Source: Streptomyces lydicus (GTDB lineage: Bacteria; Actinomycetota; Actinomycetes; Streptomycetales; Streptomycetaceae). Taken from it: a stretch of 64,000 bases of DNA. The notes under the pieces are model-generated. The model did not search any database and had not been told where the DNA came from. It saw only the letters and a program-made list of their open reading frames with translations. The DNA is taken from positions 1,860,001 to 1,924,000 of the forward strand of contig NZ_RDTE01000003.1 in the NCBI RefSeq assembly GCF_004125265.1, in the 5' to 3' direction. This document shows positions 17,198 through 26,685 of the stretch, piece by piece; within the stretch, counting starts at the first letter, position 1; each line of letters opens with the position of its first letter. Both the position numbers and the translations under genes were made by a program.

Positions 17198-17965
17198 CTG
17201 TCCCCGCACCCTCACCCGCAGATCACCGTCGTCATCGCCACACAACTCCGCCCTGAGAGACTGGAGTTCCTTGCGGCCATGCACGCCAGCCTGTGCCGCC
17301 AGAGCGTCCCGTGGGAGGCGATCGTCGCCCTTGACGGCGTCGACCCGGCCCGGCTGCCAGCCTCGCTCGCCGCCGATTCGCGCGTGCGGGTTCTTGCCCT
17401 TCCGCGCCCGGTCGGTGCGGCCTGCGCTCGCAACTTCGCGCTCACCGAAGTGCGCACCCCGTACGTGAACTGGGCCGACGACGATGACATGTTCACCGAT
17501 GAGGCCATGGCGCTGCGGCTGCGGACCCTGGAGGAGACCGGCGTGGGCTGGTGCGCCGGATACAGCCAGGACCTCCACGCCGACGGGACCACGACCCTGT
17601 GGGTGCCCCCGACACCACCGGGCCGGCACGAGGCCGGGGACGTGTGGCGGTACTGGAAGACCCCGGCCGACACCATCCCGCTCGGCCCAACCACCCTCCT
17701 CGCCCGTACCGACCTGGTGCGGGCGGCCCCCATGGGCGGTCTCATCCAGGGCGAGGACTACTGCTCCCTCGCGGTCACCAGCCTCGCTCCGGGAATCGTG
17801 CTGCCCGTCCCGGTCTACCAATACCGCAAGCACGCCGGGCAGATGACCGCGCAGGACTCCTACGACCAGTTGGAGACGAAGGCAAGGGTCTTCGCCCACC
17901 GGTTCGGCAGCAGCCTGCGCGCCGCGTCGCGCTCCGTGCTTGACCCCGATCCTTCCGTCACGTAG
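17198..17965 (+). CDS. GT2-family glycosyltransferase
   Basis: The GT-A fold begins before the first ATG (17279): codons 17198-17278 encode ITVVIATQLRPERLEFLAA, the first strand and helix of the family. CTG 17198, seven bases after GGAG, is therefore the likely start (255 aa). The core shows WEAIVALDGVDPARLP, VGAACARNFALTEVRTPYV and the metal-binding DDDD of NWADDDDMF, then QGEDYCSLAVTS as the acceptor-side acid. No membrane helix is present. It would transfer a sugar from an NDP-sugar to an unknown acceptor; nothing nearby suggests a pathway. Confidence 0.82.
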   Translation: MSPHPHPQITVVIATQLRPERLEFLAAMHASLCRQSVPWEAIVALDGVDPARLPASLAADSRVRVLALPRPVGAACARNFALTEVRTPYVNWADDDDMFTDEAMALRLRTLEETGVGWCAGYSQDLHADGTTTLWVPPTPPGRHEAGDVWRYWKTPADTIPLGPTTLLARTDLVRAAPMGGLIQGEDYCSLAVTSLAPGIVLPVPVYQYRKHAGQMTAQDSYDQLETKARVFAHRFGSSLRAASRSVLDPDPSVT

Positions 17966-18015
17966 TTGCGGCGCTCCGCTCCCTGCGCCCTACTGCCCGC
18001 CCATCGAAAGCACCT

Positions 18016-18825
18016 ATGTCCAATGATTCCGCCCAGGAGCGGCCCCGGGAGAAGGTCCTCATCTCTCCGCGCTATCTCGCCGCCAGCCACCCCACCGACC
18101 ACAAGCAGCTGCTGGAGATCTTCGCCGAGGACTTCGAGTGGAGCGCACACACCGATGATTCGTCGCTGACCGTCATCAGCCCTTGCCGGCGCATCACCAT
18201 CCGCCACGACCAAGCAGCCGTGGGCCAAGGCCCCCACCTGGTGATCTCGGCTCGCGCCGAAGAGGAAGCGCCCGAGCGGTGGCGGACGGACATCAACGGC
18301 AACGTGCCGATCGAGTCCGTCGTGGTGTTGATCGGCACCCTCGCAGCCGAACTGACCGCCGACCCTGACCACGTCATCTACGGCATCGGCGCCGAGCCCG
18401 GCCTGCTGGAGCTCTACGTCGACGCAGACACCTGGGACTACTTCGACGACTTCGGGCTCTCCGGATTCATCTCGCGTGACGGACACGCCGCCGTGGTCCG
18501 CCGTCGCCCGGACTCGACGGCGCCACCCATCCACGGAGACGCATCCATCACCTGGCACATGGCCGCTTCCCCGGACGCCCTCGGTCCCCTCTGGGACATC
18601 TCGTTCACGCAGAAGACACCGCCGTTCCTCACGCACGCGGTCGCAGCCGAAACTCTCGACGCTCAACCCACCTTGCGCTCCACGGCCTTCGCGTTCCCCG
18701 CCGCCCTCGCACCCCTGGTGACCATAGAGCGCGTCGCATCGCCGTCGCTCGGCCTGTCGGCGCAGCCGCCCCACGCCGGACCGCCGCAAAGCCCTGAGCC
18801 CAAGCGCACCCCGAAGACCCGCTGA
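18016..18825 (+). CDS. DUF317-family protein
   Basis: This 269-residue protein starts at ATG 18016. It contains the family signature VLISPRYLA near residue 14, then a predicted two-lobe alpha/beta structure with EDFEWSAHTDDSSLTVISPC and a second copy beginning around residue 165. DUF317 proteins are almost confined to Streptomyces and often sit on mobile elements; no activity is established. It is the first of six related genes in this window and the most divergent. Confidence 0.72.
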   Translation: MSNDSAQERPREKVLISPRYLAASHPTDHKQLLEIFAEDFEWSAHTDDSSLTVISPCRRITIRHDQAAVGQGPHLVISARAEEEAPERWRTDINGNVPIESVVVLIGTLAAELTADPDHVIYGIGAEPGLLELYVDADTWDYFDDFGLSGFISRDGHAAVVRRRPDSTAPPIHGDASITWHMAASPDALGPLWDISFTQKTPPFLTHAVAAETLDAQPTLRSTAFAFPAALAPLVTIERVASPSLGLSAQPPHAGPPQSPEPKRTPKTR

Positions 18826-18875
18826 GCCCGTCCGCCTGAACGCACCCTCCCGCGGCTCGACCCACCAGGACCTTG

Positions 18876-20060
18876 ATGCCCAACCTTTCCGCCGAGATCA
18901 CTCTCTCCACCAGCCGCACTCTGGGCCTGGTCGCCATCGCCTCGGGCGACCGGTACCAGCAGGCCAACCACGCACTGGCCGAAGCCGGATTCAGCCGCCA
19001 GCTCAACGGTGCGTACACCGCCTCGCTGTCCGACGCCCAGTCCGCCCGGCACACCGCCAGCGCCCTGCTGCACCGCGCTCATGAACACGGCGCCACCGTC
19101 ATCGCCAGCACCCGGCCCTACCTCGGCGACTTCGGCACCGAGATCGCCGCCCAGCTGCCTGGCACGTGGAGCGCCGAGCTGGAGATCTACAGCCACCCGC
19201 TGTGGCAGGAAGACCTCTGGCCTGCGCTGTGGGAAGCCGACGAGATCCACCGCGCCATCGAAGATCACCGCATCCCGTTCGCGTCCGTGCTGAAGAACGG
19301 CACCGGCACGGAGCTGCTGCTGACCGAGCGGCCCGGCCACCCCAGCGGCTACCTCCTCGGCGCGCTCACCGACCACGAGAAGGAGGACGTCCGCAATGAT
19401 CCCGCCACGCCGCGCAGCTTCGTGCTGCCTGCCGACCCCGGCCTTGCCGCGTCCGCCATCTCGCACACCTTCCTGCCCGCCTACCGTCGCGCCCTGCACA
19501 ACCGGGACGTGAACAGCGTCCTGTCGGCGCTGGAACGCATCCGGGAAGAGCACCAGACACTCCAGGCGATCAAGGACTCCGGCCGCTACAGCGACGGGGT
19601 GCCGCTCAAGAACCCGCGCCTGCTCGCCGGTTTCGAACGGGACTTCGCCAACCAAGCCTGGCTCTCCTTCCACGACGTTCTCGAACACGCGCCGGGACTG
19701 CTCACCCGCTGCCGTCCCGCTGCCACTCCCTGGCCCGAAGATGCCGCGGCCCTCATCCGCCTGCGCGAGGCCGTCGCCAACAGCCAGGATGCCTGGAACC
19801 AGTGGAACGACCTGCGCCACGACCCGTGGGGGATCCCCCGGGCGCTGTCACACCACGAGTGGAGCCAGGTCCGCGGGCAGCTCGGCCTCGCCGTCCTGCC
19901 GGCCATCGAAGCATGGCTCGCCCATACCGACGTGTTCGAGCGCCAGGCCCGAGCCGCCGTGCCGGGCGGGGCGGCGGCACTGTCCGCGCCCAGCCCGCGG
20001 ATGCTCGCCGCCCGCCCCGCGCTGCCGCCGTCTCCCCGCCCGGCGGCAGCGCACCGCTGA
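18876..20060 (+). CDS. Hypothetical protein with repeated GF/LP-type module
   Basis: ATG 18876 is used (TTG 18873 is adjacent). It has 394 residues. The first about 70 residues contain ANHALAEAGFSRQLNGAYT and ALLHRAHEHGATVIAS, the short alpha/beta module that recurs in this element. Residues about 90-215 (AQLPGTWSAELEIYSHPLWQ, DLWPALWEADEIHRAIED) resemble the N-terminal half of the protein at 29538-30314, so the two are paralogues. The C-terminal half is helical, with a Pro/Ala tail. Function unknown. Confidence 0.72.
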   Translation: MPNLSAEITLSTSRTLGLVAIASGDRYQQANHALAEAGFSRQLNGAYTASLSDAQSARHTASALLHRAHEHGATVIASTRPYLGDFGTEIAAQLPGTWSAELEIYSHPLWQEDLWPALWEADEIHRAIEDHRIPFASVLKNGTGTELLLTERPGHPSGYLLGALTDHEKEDVRNDPATPRSFVLPADPGLAASAISHTFLPAYRRALHNRDVNSVLSALERIREEHQTLQAIKDSGRYSDGVPLKNPRLLAGFERDFANQAWLSFHDVLEHAPGLLTRCRPAATPWPEDAAALIRLREAVANSQDAWNQWNDLRHDPWGIPRALSHHEWSQVRGQLGLAVLPAIEAWLAHTDVFERQARAAVPGGAAALSAPSPRMLAARPALPPSPRPAAAHR

Positions 20061-20074
20061 CCGTTCACAGAAGG

Positions 20075-20530
20075 GACTTGCCTCTGTCTGACCACTTCCG
20101 CTTCGGCGCCCATCCTGCCCATGGCTTCGTGGCCGCCGCCACCGCGAACATCCCCGCGCACCTGGCCGACTGGTTTCTGGTCCGCGAACAGTTCGAGCCC
20201 GTCCCCGGCACCCCGGGCTTGTACCGGCTCACCCGCCCCGAGCAGGACGGCATCCGTCGTACCCGACAGGCCGTTCACGACCTTCGCCGCCACGGCTATG
20301 AAGTCCAGGCCGACTACGCCCTCGCCCCCGGCCGCAGTGCCGGTCCGCCGCAGCCAGTGGCGCGTAACGGGTTGATGGAGCGCCGCAACCGCGTCGCCCA
20401 GGCAGCGGCCACACGCTCCCCGCACCAGCGCACCGTCGGCCCGGCCGAGCGGCCCTCCTTCCCGGCAATCGCCACCGTCACGCCGCCGAGACCACCGGCA
20501 GCTGCCACCGCTGGTGGCCGGACCCGCTGA
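20075..20530 (+). CDS. Hypothetical protein with the GF/LP-type module
   Basis: The best-placed start is CTG 20081, 7 bases after GAAGGGA; TTG 20075 is the nearest standard codon but too close to the ribosome site. The protein of about 150 aa carries one module: NIPAHLADWFLVREQFEPVP, LYRLTRPEQDGIRRTRQAVH, DLRRHGYEVQADYAL. The remainder is Arg/Pro-rich and probably disordered. It follows the larger paralogue directly. Confidence 0.62.
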   Translation, partial: DLPLSDHFRFGAHPAHGFVAAATANIPAHLADWFLVREQFEPVPGTPGLYRLTRPEQDGIRRTRQAVHDLRRHGYEVQADYALAPGRSAGPPQPVARNGLMERRNRVAQAAATRSPHQRTVGPAERPSFPAIATVTPPRPPAAATAGGRTR

Positions 20531-20567
20531 CAGCTCGCCACTAAAGCCTCCACCGGAAAGCACCCCC

Positions 20568-21818
20568 GTGTTGACTCCCCACACCGGCCGGCCACCGGCC
20601 CGCCGCGGCTCCCGGCCGCTGCTCACCGAGCGGCACGTCGCCCGACTTCTGCTGGGCACCCTGACCGGGCGGCTGCCCAACGGCATGGCCCCCGTCGCGA
20701 TCCTCCTCCTGGTCACCGAGCAGGGCGGATCCCTCGCGACGGGCGGGCTGTTGTGCGCGCTGTACGGGCTGGCCAGCGCCATCGGCCAGCCCGTCCTGGG
20801 GCGGATGGTCGACCGGCGCGGACAGACCGGCGTCACGTCCGCCGCCGTCCTGATCACCACGGTCTGCCTCCTGCTGCTGCCGTACGTCGACGCCGGCACC
20901 CAGCCGACGCTCGCCGCCACCCTGGTCGTCGGCGCGGGGCTGAGCACACCCCCGCTGGAGGCGAACCTGCGCGCACTGTGGAGCACCGTGCTGCCCGACC
21001 CGGAGCGCCGGCGCGCCGCCCTCGCGCTCGACACCGGCGCCCAAGGTCTGATCTACGTCGCCGGACCGCCGCTGGTCGCCACGGTGTCCGCTCTGCACGG
21101 TGCTGGCGCCGCTATGGCGGTCACCGCGGCGCTTGGACTGGTAGGGGCGGCCATGGTGCTCAGCTCCGCCCCGTCCAGAACGTGGCGGCCCGCCGCCTCG
21201 CGTGCTGGCGGGTTCTTCGGACCGCTGCACCACGGCGGGCTGCGGATGCTGCTTCTCGCCGTCGGCGGTGTCGGCTTCGCCTTGGGCGCGATGAACGTGT
21301 GGGCCGTAGCCGTGGCCGACCGCCACGACAGCCCCCTGCTGTCCGGGCTGATCCCCGCCGCGCTGTCCACCGGCAGCCTCATCGGCGGCATCCTGTACGG
21401 TCGGCGCCACTGGCTCGGCCACCTGCGGGGCCAACTCCTCACCGCAGCGACGTTGTTCACCCTCGCCTGGGTGCCACTCGCCGCGAACCCGCCGCCCCTG
21501 GCAGCGACCGCGCTCACCGCGTCGCCAGGCGTCTTCCTCACCGCACTGATCACCAGCGCCTTCCTGATGGTGGATGCGCTCGCTCCCGTCGGCACCACCA
21601 CCGAGGCATACGCCTGGCTGATCGCCGCGGTCGGCACCGGCCAGGCCGTCGGAACCTCTCTGGCCGGGCTCTGTGCCGGACAGACCGCGATCGGCGCCGT
21701 CCTCCCGGCAGTCGGTGCCGCCTTCACCCTGGCCGTCCTGGTCGGCGCCCGACAGCGCCTGTCCATCACTGGCAGCACGGCCGGTCGCGGCCGTCACCGC
21801 CGCCCCCGCATCGCCTAA
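20568..21818 (+). CDS. MFS-family transporter
   Basis: GTG 20568 follows GGAAAG. The 416-residue protein has about 12 hydrophobic segments with the MFS loop 2-3 motif GRMVDRRGQ near residues 75-83 and short cytoplasmic ends. Its lack of binding-protein features and its similarity to small drug or metabolite exporters suggest proton-coupled efflux. The substrate is unknown and no regulator is adjacent. Its presence inside a conjugative element suggests cargo. Confidence 0.82.
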   Translation: MLTPHTGRPPARRGSRPLLTERHVARLLLGTLTGRLPNGMAPVAILLLVTEQGGSLATGGLLCALYGLASAIGQPVLGRMVDRRGQTGVTSAAVLITTVCLLLLPYVDAGTQPTLAATLVVGAGLSTPPLEANLRALWSTVLPDPERRRAALALDTGAQGLIYVAGPPLVATVSALHGAGAAMAVTAALGLVGAAMVLSSAPSRTWRPAASRAGGFFGPLHHGGLRMLLLAVGGVGFALGAMNVWAVAVADRHDSPLLSGLIPAALSTGSLIGGILYGRRHWLGHLRGQLLTAATLFTLAWVPLAANPPPLAATALTASPGVFLTALITSAFLMVDALAPVGTTTEAYAWLIAAVGTGQAVGTSLAGLCAGQTAIGAVLPAVGAAFTLAVLVGARQRLSITGSTAGRGRHRRPRIA

Positions 21819-21849
21819 CACCCAACCACTGCTGAAAGGCCCTCGTGTC

Positions 21850-22278
21850 ATGCCCCGCTCGACCGCACCCGCCTGGAACTGCCACAACGACGCCTGCCCG
21901 ATCTGCACCGCGCCAGGGCGCGACGAGATGACCCTGCTGCGCTGCGCCCTCCTCACGCTGCTGGAACACGGACGCTGGATGGCCGCCGACGAGATCCCCC
22001 TGCCCGAGGTCCTCTCTGCCGGCGGCGACTACCTGAGCCGTCTGGCCGTCGGCGATGCCAGCACCCCGGTGCCCGCCCCCGAGCACTGGCCCTGGCTCGA
22101 AGCCGAGCTGCGCCTGGCCGTCGCCCGCGCCGCCGGACTGGATGCCGTCAGCACCCTCGACCCGCGCATCGACGCCGTCCTGGCCACCGCCGCACGCCGC
22201 ACGTGGCGGCGCCAGGTGGACCTGCTCGACCTCGCCGCCGAGCAGCTCACCGAGCGCCACACACGCCCCACCATCTGA
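21850..22278 (+). CDS. Hypothetical protein with an N-terminal CxxC-type motif
   Basis: ATG 21850 starts a 142-residue protein. The N-terminus has CHNDACPICTAPG, a possible small metal site (Cys-x4-Cys-x2-Cys). A helical region follows (EMTLLRCALLTLLEHGRWMA, WPWLEAELRLAVARAAG, then RRTWRRQVDLLDLAAEQL). It is cytoplasmic by prediction. The family is not recognised. Confidence 0.65.
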   Translation: MPRSTAPAWNCHNDACPICTAPGRDEMTLLRCALLTLLEHGRWMAADEIPLPEVLSAGGDYLSRLAVGDASTPVPAPEHWPWLEAELRLAVARAAGLDAVSTLDPRIDAVLATAARRTWRRQVDLLDLAAEQLTERHTRPTI

Positions 22279-22538
22279 ATCCACCGGCACCCGTGCCGTA
22301 CCCCGACACAAGCAGATCCCGTACATGGCTGTTGTTGGTACACCCGGCTATCAGAACGTGCGGAAAGGCGGGTCAGGTAGCTGCGGGGCGGTGAGGCCCG
22401 CCCTGGAGCATGTCGGCAGTCATTGCCCATCGTTCGTGGTCCAGCCACGCACCGTTGATGTGCTGGAAGCTCCGGGCCCGCCTCGCCTTCGCCCAACACA
22501 CCCACCGCTTTCCTGCCACCACCGATAGGAGATCTGCC

Positions 22539-22903
22539 TTGCCCGAACCAGCAGAGCCGTTCATGACGATCCGGCACACCATCACCGGCGAGATCACCAC
22601 CACCGGCTACAACACCGCCGCCCGGCGGATCCTGCTCCAGGCCGGCTTCGACGAGACGCCAGGCTGCGCCTGCCGAGCGACGGAACCCGGTACGGAGCGG
22701 ACGCACGGGCCTGCTCGCCAGCCAGCGAGCTGCTCGTCGCCGGCCATCCCCTGCACCTGGACCGAACCCTCGGTCGGCCGGTGAGCGCCGACGGTACGCC
22801 CCGGTTGGCCCGGTCGCCGATATCGGCACAGTCCGTGATCCGCTCCGAGAGCGGCCAGCCTCTCCAGCGCATCGCCAACCCCGCCCGCACCCACACCTGT
22901 TGA
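22539..22903 (+). pseudogene. Frameshifted GF/LP-module gene
   Basis: TTG 22539 follows AGGAG and starts LPEPAEPFMTIRHTITGEIT and YNTAARRILLQAGFDETPG. Around 22665-22672 the coding sense moves to another frame, which continues LRLPSDGTRYGADARACSPA, ELLVAGHPLHLDRTLGRPV and ends at TGA 22903. The joined product has the module order of its paralogues (aGF, LP, helix, aGxxxxxD). Either a real one-base mutation or a sequencing error explains it. Confidence 0.6.
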
Positions 22904-22913
22904 AGGGCTCTCA

Positions 22914-24095
22914 TTGACCACACCCGGAACGCCTACCAGTCCAGCGCGGACCAAGGGCGGCGAACTACGGGCCAAGGTGGCCCGACTGCTGGCCGACCGG
23001 CCGGCGGACACGCTCACCATCGGGGACATGGCCAGGCAGCTGGGCCACTCCCACGGCGCCGTCCGTAACGCCGCCCTCACCCTGGTTCGACGCGGCGAGG
23101 CCGACCAAAGCGGGACCGGACAACCGGAGTTCCGCGCGAACGCGAAAACCGCCGCAGCCGCGCAGACCGCTGTGATCAGCCCACCGGGCACCCACTCTCC
23201 CCGCGCCCAGGCGGCCACGGCCCACACGACCATTCCCGCAGCAGCCACGCCCAGGCAGACCGGCCCGATCCGCCGCGCGGGGGGCCAGCTCTACCACCCC
23301 CGGGAGCTGGCCGATCTGCCCGACGTCGAGGCGCTGAATCGCTTGCGCGACGCCGACGTGCCGGTGCTGCTCTACGGCCCTCCGGGCACCGGCAAGACGA
23401 GTCTGGTCGAGGCGGCGTTCCCGGACCTGCTCACCGTCGCCGGTGACGGCGACACCACGGTCGGCGACTTGATCGGCGAGTACACACAGGCCGACAGCGG
23501 AGGTTACGTCTTCCAGTACGGTCCGCTGGTCACCGCGATGACCGAGGGCCGCGCCCTGCTGATCGACGACGCCACCTTGATCTCACCGAAGGTGTTGGCG
23601 GCGTTGTATCCCGCGATGGACGGGCGCCGGCAGATCCAGGTCAAGGCCCACACGGGCGAGACCATCAAGGCCGAGCCGGGCTTCTACGTGGTGGCGGGCC
23701 ACAATCCCGGCGTCCACGGGGCGGTGTTGACGGAGGCGCTCGCGAGCCGGTTCAGCGTGCAGATCCAGATCGGCACGGACTATGACCTCGCCCTGGCGCT
23801 GAGGATCGATGCCCGGGTGGTCCGGGTCGCCCGACACCTCGCCCAGCAGGTCGAACTCGGCGAGCTGGGCTGGGCCCCCCAACTGCGAGAGCTGCTCAGC
23901 TACCAGAAGACCGAGGCCGTCCTCGGCACCAAGGCCGCGCTCGCGAACCTCGTCGGCATCGCTCCTGTGGAGGATCGCGACGCCGTCGCCGCCGCCGTCA
24001 TCAAGACTGCCGGCGTCAAGAAGATCGCGCCCCTCACCCTCGGCAAGCAGCTCCCGGGCAGCACCGGCTCCGCACACCGGGGCCGCTCGCGATGA
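22914..24095 (+). CDS. MoxR-type AAA+ ATPase with N-terminal HTH
   Basis: TTG 22914 starts a 393-residue protein. Residues 15-65 form a winged-helix-like segment (LRAKVARLLADRPADTLTIG, ARQLGHSHGAVRNAALTL). After a linker the AAA+ core begins: Walker A GPPGTGKT at 155-162, Walker B ALLIDDATLIS near 212, sensor 1 VVAGHNPG, and a lid rich in ALA repeats. MoxR ATPases act as chaperones with VWA-domain partners, and the next gene, overlapping by four bases, is such a partner. Together they probably remodel or insert a cofactor into an unknown target. Confidence 0.85.
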   Translation: MTTPGTPTSPARTKGGELRAKVARLLADRPADTLTIGDMARQLGHSHGAVRNAALTLVRRGEADQSGTGQPEFRANAKTAAAAQTAVISPPGTHSPRAQAATAHTTIPAAATPRQTGPIRRAGGQLYHPRELADLPDVEALNRLRDADVPVLLYGPPGTGKTSLVEAAFPDLLTVAGDGDTTVGDLIGEYTQADSGGYVFQYGPLVTAMTEGRALLIDDATLISPKVLAALYPAMDGRRQIQVKAHTGETIKAEPGFYVVAGHNPGVHGAVLTEALASRFSVQIQIGTDYDLALALRIDARVVRVARHLAQQVELGELGWAPQLRELLSYQKTEAVLGTKAALANLVGIAPVEDRDAVAAAVIKTAGVKKIAPLTLGKQLPGSTGSAHRGRSR

Positions 24096-25891
24096 GCGCC
24101 CACCACCACGTCCAGTCTCATGCCACCACGCCGGACGACGACGCCGACCTCGCGCGATGGGACGACGACGGCGCCCCGCCCGCGCAACCCCGTTCCTCCC
24201 CTGCCGCGTGGCTGCGCGTGGGAGCCGAACTCGGCGACCGGCTCGTCGCCCTCTCCGGCCGCCAAGACCTCCTCGTCACCTGCCGCCCCGGCACGCGCAG
24301 CGGCGCACCGGCCGCGTTCTTCCCCACTCTGGGCGAGGTCGAGTTCGACGCCGGCCTGTTCGCCCCCCTCCAGCCCCACGAGATCAATCCGCGGATCGTG
24401 GGCGACGAGGACCGGTATCCCGCCGCCTGGGGAGTGTTCGTCCACGAGGCCGCGCACGCGGCCCACTCCGTCTGGACGGAGCCTGCCGGAGCGAACCCCC
24501 GTGTCGTCGAGGCCGCGCTCCTGCTGGAGGAGAGCCGTGTCGAAGGCGCACACCTGATCACGCGGCCCACGGACCGCACGTACCTGCGCACCAGTGCCCG
24601 AACCCTGGTCATGCCCGACATCGCCCACCCCACCCTCCAGGGCATCGAGCACGCCGCCGCCGTGGCGGCCCTGATCCTCGGCCGCCGTGACGTCGGCATC
24701 CTGGACGCCGGCGAGACCCGGGCCGTCGCCGATCTGTGCGAAAAGGTGCTGGGCGCAGACCTGTTGGCCACCCTCACCCGCATCTGGACCGCAGCCCACC
24801 AGTGCGCCGACCACGACGCCACGACCATGCTCGCGCACGCCCACGAATGGTGCGACGCTCTGGACACCGCGGCCCCCGCCCTGCCCGTGCCGGAGAACCT
24901 CACTGATCTGCTGTCCGGCGCCGTGGGGGTCGTCATGGACAGCGCGGCTGCCACCGACGCCGCCGACCTCGCGGCACAGGCCGCAGCGACCAACGCCATG
25001 GCCGCGCAGTCCAAGGCGCAGGCACAGGACCGCGCCCAGCGGGCCGGCCAGCGACGCAAAGCCGCCGCCACCGCCAAGTCGGTCTTCAACGCCCGTGGCA
25101 CCACCGTCGACCCCGACGGCACACCGGCGTCCTACGGCAACCCGGTCACCGGCACCCGCAGGCCCACGGCCGCCGAGCAGAGTGCCGCCGCGCGCCTGAG
25201 CCGCGCCCTGCGCGCCGCCGCATACCGCGAGCGGACCGAGGAGCGGACCACCAGCCCCACCCCGCCCGGCCGCCTCAACATGCGCGCGGCCCTCGCCCGC
25301 GACGCCCAGCGCGCGGCCGGGTCGGTCCCCACCGCGGAACCGTTCACCCACACCCGCCGCCGGAACTCCCCCACCCCGCCGTTGCGGGTGGGGATCGCCG
25401 TCGACGTCTCCGGCTCCATGCGTGCCGCCTGCGCGCCCGTCGCGTCCGCCGCCTGGATCGTGGCACGCGCAGCAGCCCTGACCGACCCCGACTCCCTCAC
25501 CGCCACCATCGCCTACGACACGCACCTGACCGCCTTGACCCGACCCACCCACCGGGCACCGGAGCGCGTGACAACGTTCGGCGCCAACGGCAGCAGTCAC
25601 AACCTCGCCAACGCCCTGGACGCCCTCGACCACGGCCTCGAACTCAGCCGCCCCGGCGCCGGCCGCCTCCTCGTGATCGTCACCGACGCCATCTACACCC
25701 CCGACGAAACCGCTCAAGCCGTCACCCGCGTCAAGCAGCTCACGACCGCCGGCTGCGCCGTACTCCAGCTCACCCTCACCGCGGAGTCCCGCCACGTGCC
25801 GGGGACCACCTTGCTGCACCTGCCCCAGCCCTCCAGCGCTCCCGTCGCCATCGCCACGGCGGCCACAGACGCCATCCGCAGGACACGCTGA
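24092..25891 (+). CDS. VWA-domain protein with HExxH motif, MoxR partner
   Basis: ATG 24092 overlaps the MoxR stop (ATGA). The 599-residue protein has a zinc-peptidase-like motif VHEAAHAAHS at 117-126 with an acidic helix further on (VEAALLLEESRVEG) that could supply the third ligand. An Ala/Gln-rich coiled linker follows. A C-terminal VWA domain begins near residue 430: DVSGS at 438-442 (MIDAS), then TFGANGSSHNLANALDAL and VIVTDA. VWA-MoxR pairs work as metal-dependent chaperones; an added peptidase-like front is unusual. Confidence 0.85.
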   Translation: MSAHHHVQSHATTPDDDADLARWDDDGAPPAQPRSSPAAWLRVGAELGDRLVALSGRQDLLVTCRPGTRSGAPAAFFPTLGEVEFDAGLFAPLQPHEINPRIVGDEDRYPAAWGVFVHEAAHAAHSVWTEPAGANPRVVEAALLLEESRVEGAHLITRPTDRTYLRTSARTLVMPDIAHPTLQGIEHAAAVAALILGRRDVGILDAGETRAVADLCEKVLGADLLATLTRIWTAAHQCADHDATTMLAHAHEWCDALDTAAPALPVPENLTDLLSGAVGVVMDSAAATDAADLAAQAAATNAMAAQSKAQAQDRAQRAGQRRKAAATAKSVFNARGTTVDPDGTPASYGNPVTGTRRPTAAEQSAAARLSRALRAAAYRERTEERTTSPTPPGRLNMRAALARDAQRAAGSVPTAEPFTHTRRRNSPTPPLRVGIAVDVSGSMRAACAPVASAAWIVARAAALTDPDSLTATIAYDTHLTALTRPTHRAPERVTTFGANGSSHNLANALDALDHGLELSRPGAGRLLVIVTDAIYTPDETAQAVTRVKQLTTAGCAVLQLTLTAESRHVPGTTLLHLPQPSSAPVAIATAATDAIRRTR

Positions 25892-26032
25892 GACGACGCA
25901 GAAGGCGGAAGCGTCCCCGAGACCACCGCCACGCACTCCAGACCACCTCCGTCCGCCGCATGAACCGTGCTTCTGATGCACGACCCTCCGCAACGACGCA
26001 GGCCCCCCAACCGCCAACGAAAGGCACTCGAT

Positions 26033-26584
26033 TTGAAGCCCCAGACCAGCCCGACCTCGAACGTAACGCCCATCAAACGGAATTCCCCGGGGGTCCGGAA
26101 GACCTGGACCGTTGTCCACAGCTGTGGAGACGAAGTTAAGCACGACCTTTCTCACCGTCCCGCCGACCGGCGGGCAGGATTTGCCCGCTGGCTCCAAGGG
26201 CGCGCATGCACCGACTGCTGGAAGGCCGATCGCGACTCCGACACGCAGTCCAAGGAGGCGTGGCTGGCTGCCAAGCGCGCCGAGGAGCAGCAGGCCGCTT
26301 CCGAGTGGGCCGAGCAGTTCGACATGCCGCCGCTCGAAGGGCCGGAGCGAGCCCTGGACTGGGGTGAGCGTTCCCGCCACCAGCTCGTCACCACTGCGTA
26401 CAGCGCGCTGGTGAGCGAGGGGACCTGGGACGAGGCCGACTGGGCCGTCCTGGAGGACAAGATCCGCACCGTGACCCGAGTCGGTTGGTGGATCGATCAG
26501 CGCGACGCCGGGGGCTGTGACCTGCCCGAACTCCTGGACGCAGCCACGTCCGACGACACTGGAACGGAGAACCCGTTCCGGTAG
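26033..26584 (+). CDS. Hypothetical Cys-containing protein, 183 aa
   Basis: TTG 26033 is 10 bases after GAAAGG and is preferred to upstream ATG codons in poorly coding sequence. The N-terminus has TWTVVHSCGDEVKHDL and GRACTDCWKADRDSD. The spacing His-x-Cys ... Cys-x2-Cys suggests a single small zinc ribbon. The rest is helical and Trp-rich (RSRHQLVTTAYSALVSEGTW, WWIDQRDAGG). It ends just before promoter element D. Function unknown; a nucleic-acid-binding role is possible. Confidence 0.7.
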   Translation: MKPQTSPTSNVTPIKRNSPGVRKTWTVVHSCGDEVKHDLSHRPADRRAGFARWLQGRACTDCWKADRDSDTQSKEAWLAAKRAEEQQAASEWAEQFDMPPLEGPERALDWGERSRHQLVTTAYSALVSEGTWDEADWAVLEDKIRTVTRVGWWIDQRDAGGCDLPELLDAATSDDTGTENPFR

Positions 26585-26594
26585 GACGCGGGGC

Positions 26595-26640
26595 TTATAC
26601 CCGACGATCCCCGGTTACCGAAACCGGGGATTCTCCGGAT
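26595..26640 (+). promoter_or_regulatory. Palindromic promoter element, copy D
   Basis: TTATAC (26595-26600) is followed after 8 bases by the palindrome at 26607-26631 (ATCCCCGGTT, centre ACCGA, AACCGGGGAT) and the shared flank TTCTCCGGAT. The next gene starts at GTG 26686. It probably drives the long plus-strand accessory operon. Confidence 0.68.
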
Positions 26641-26685
26641 CCTTGTTTCTCCCACCGCCTCCCCGCCCTCGTGGAAGGAACCGCT

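Noticed and set aside
20811..20825. Self-target of the spacer at 58214-58248 in the MFS gene
   Set aside because: Only 15 consecutive bases match out of 35 in very GC-rich DNA, which is expected by chance.
23900..26380. 826-residue minus-strand open frame
   Set aside because: It is the antisense shadow of the VWA gene; Gly/Arg/Val-rich composition shows no domain.
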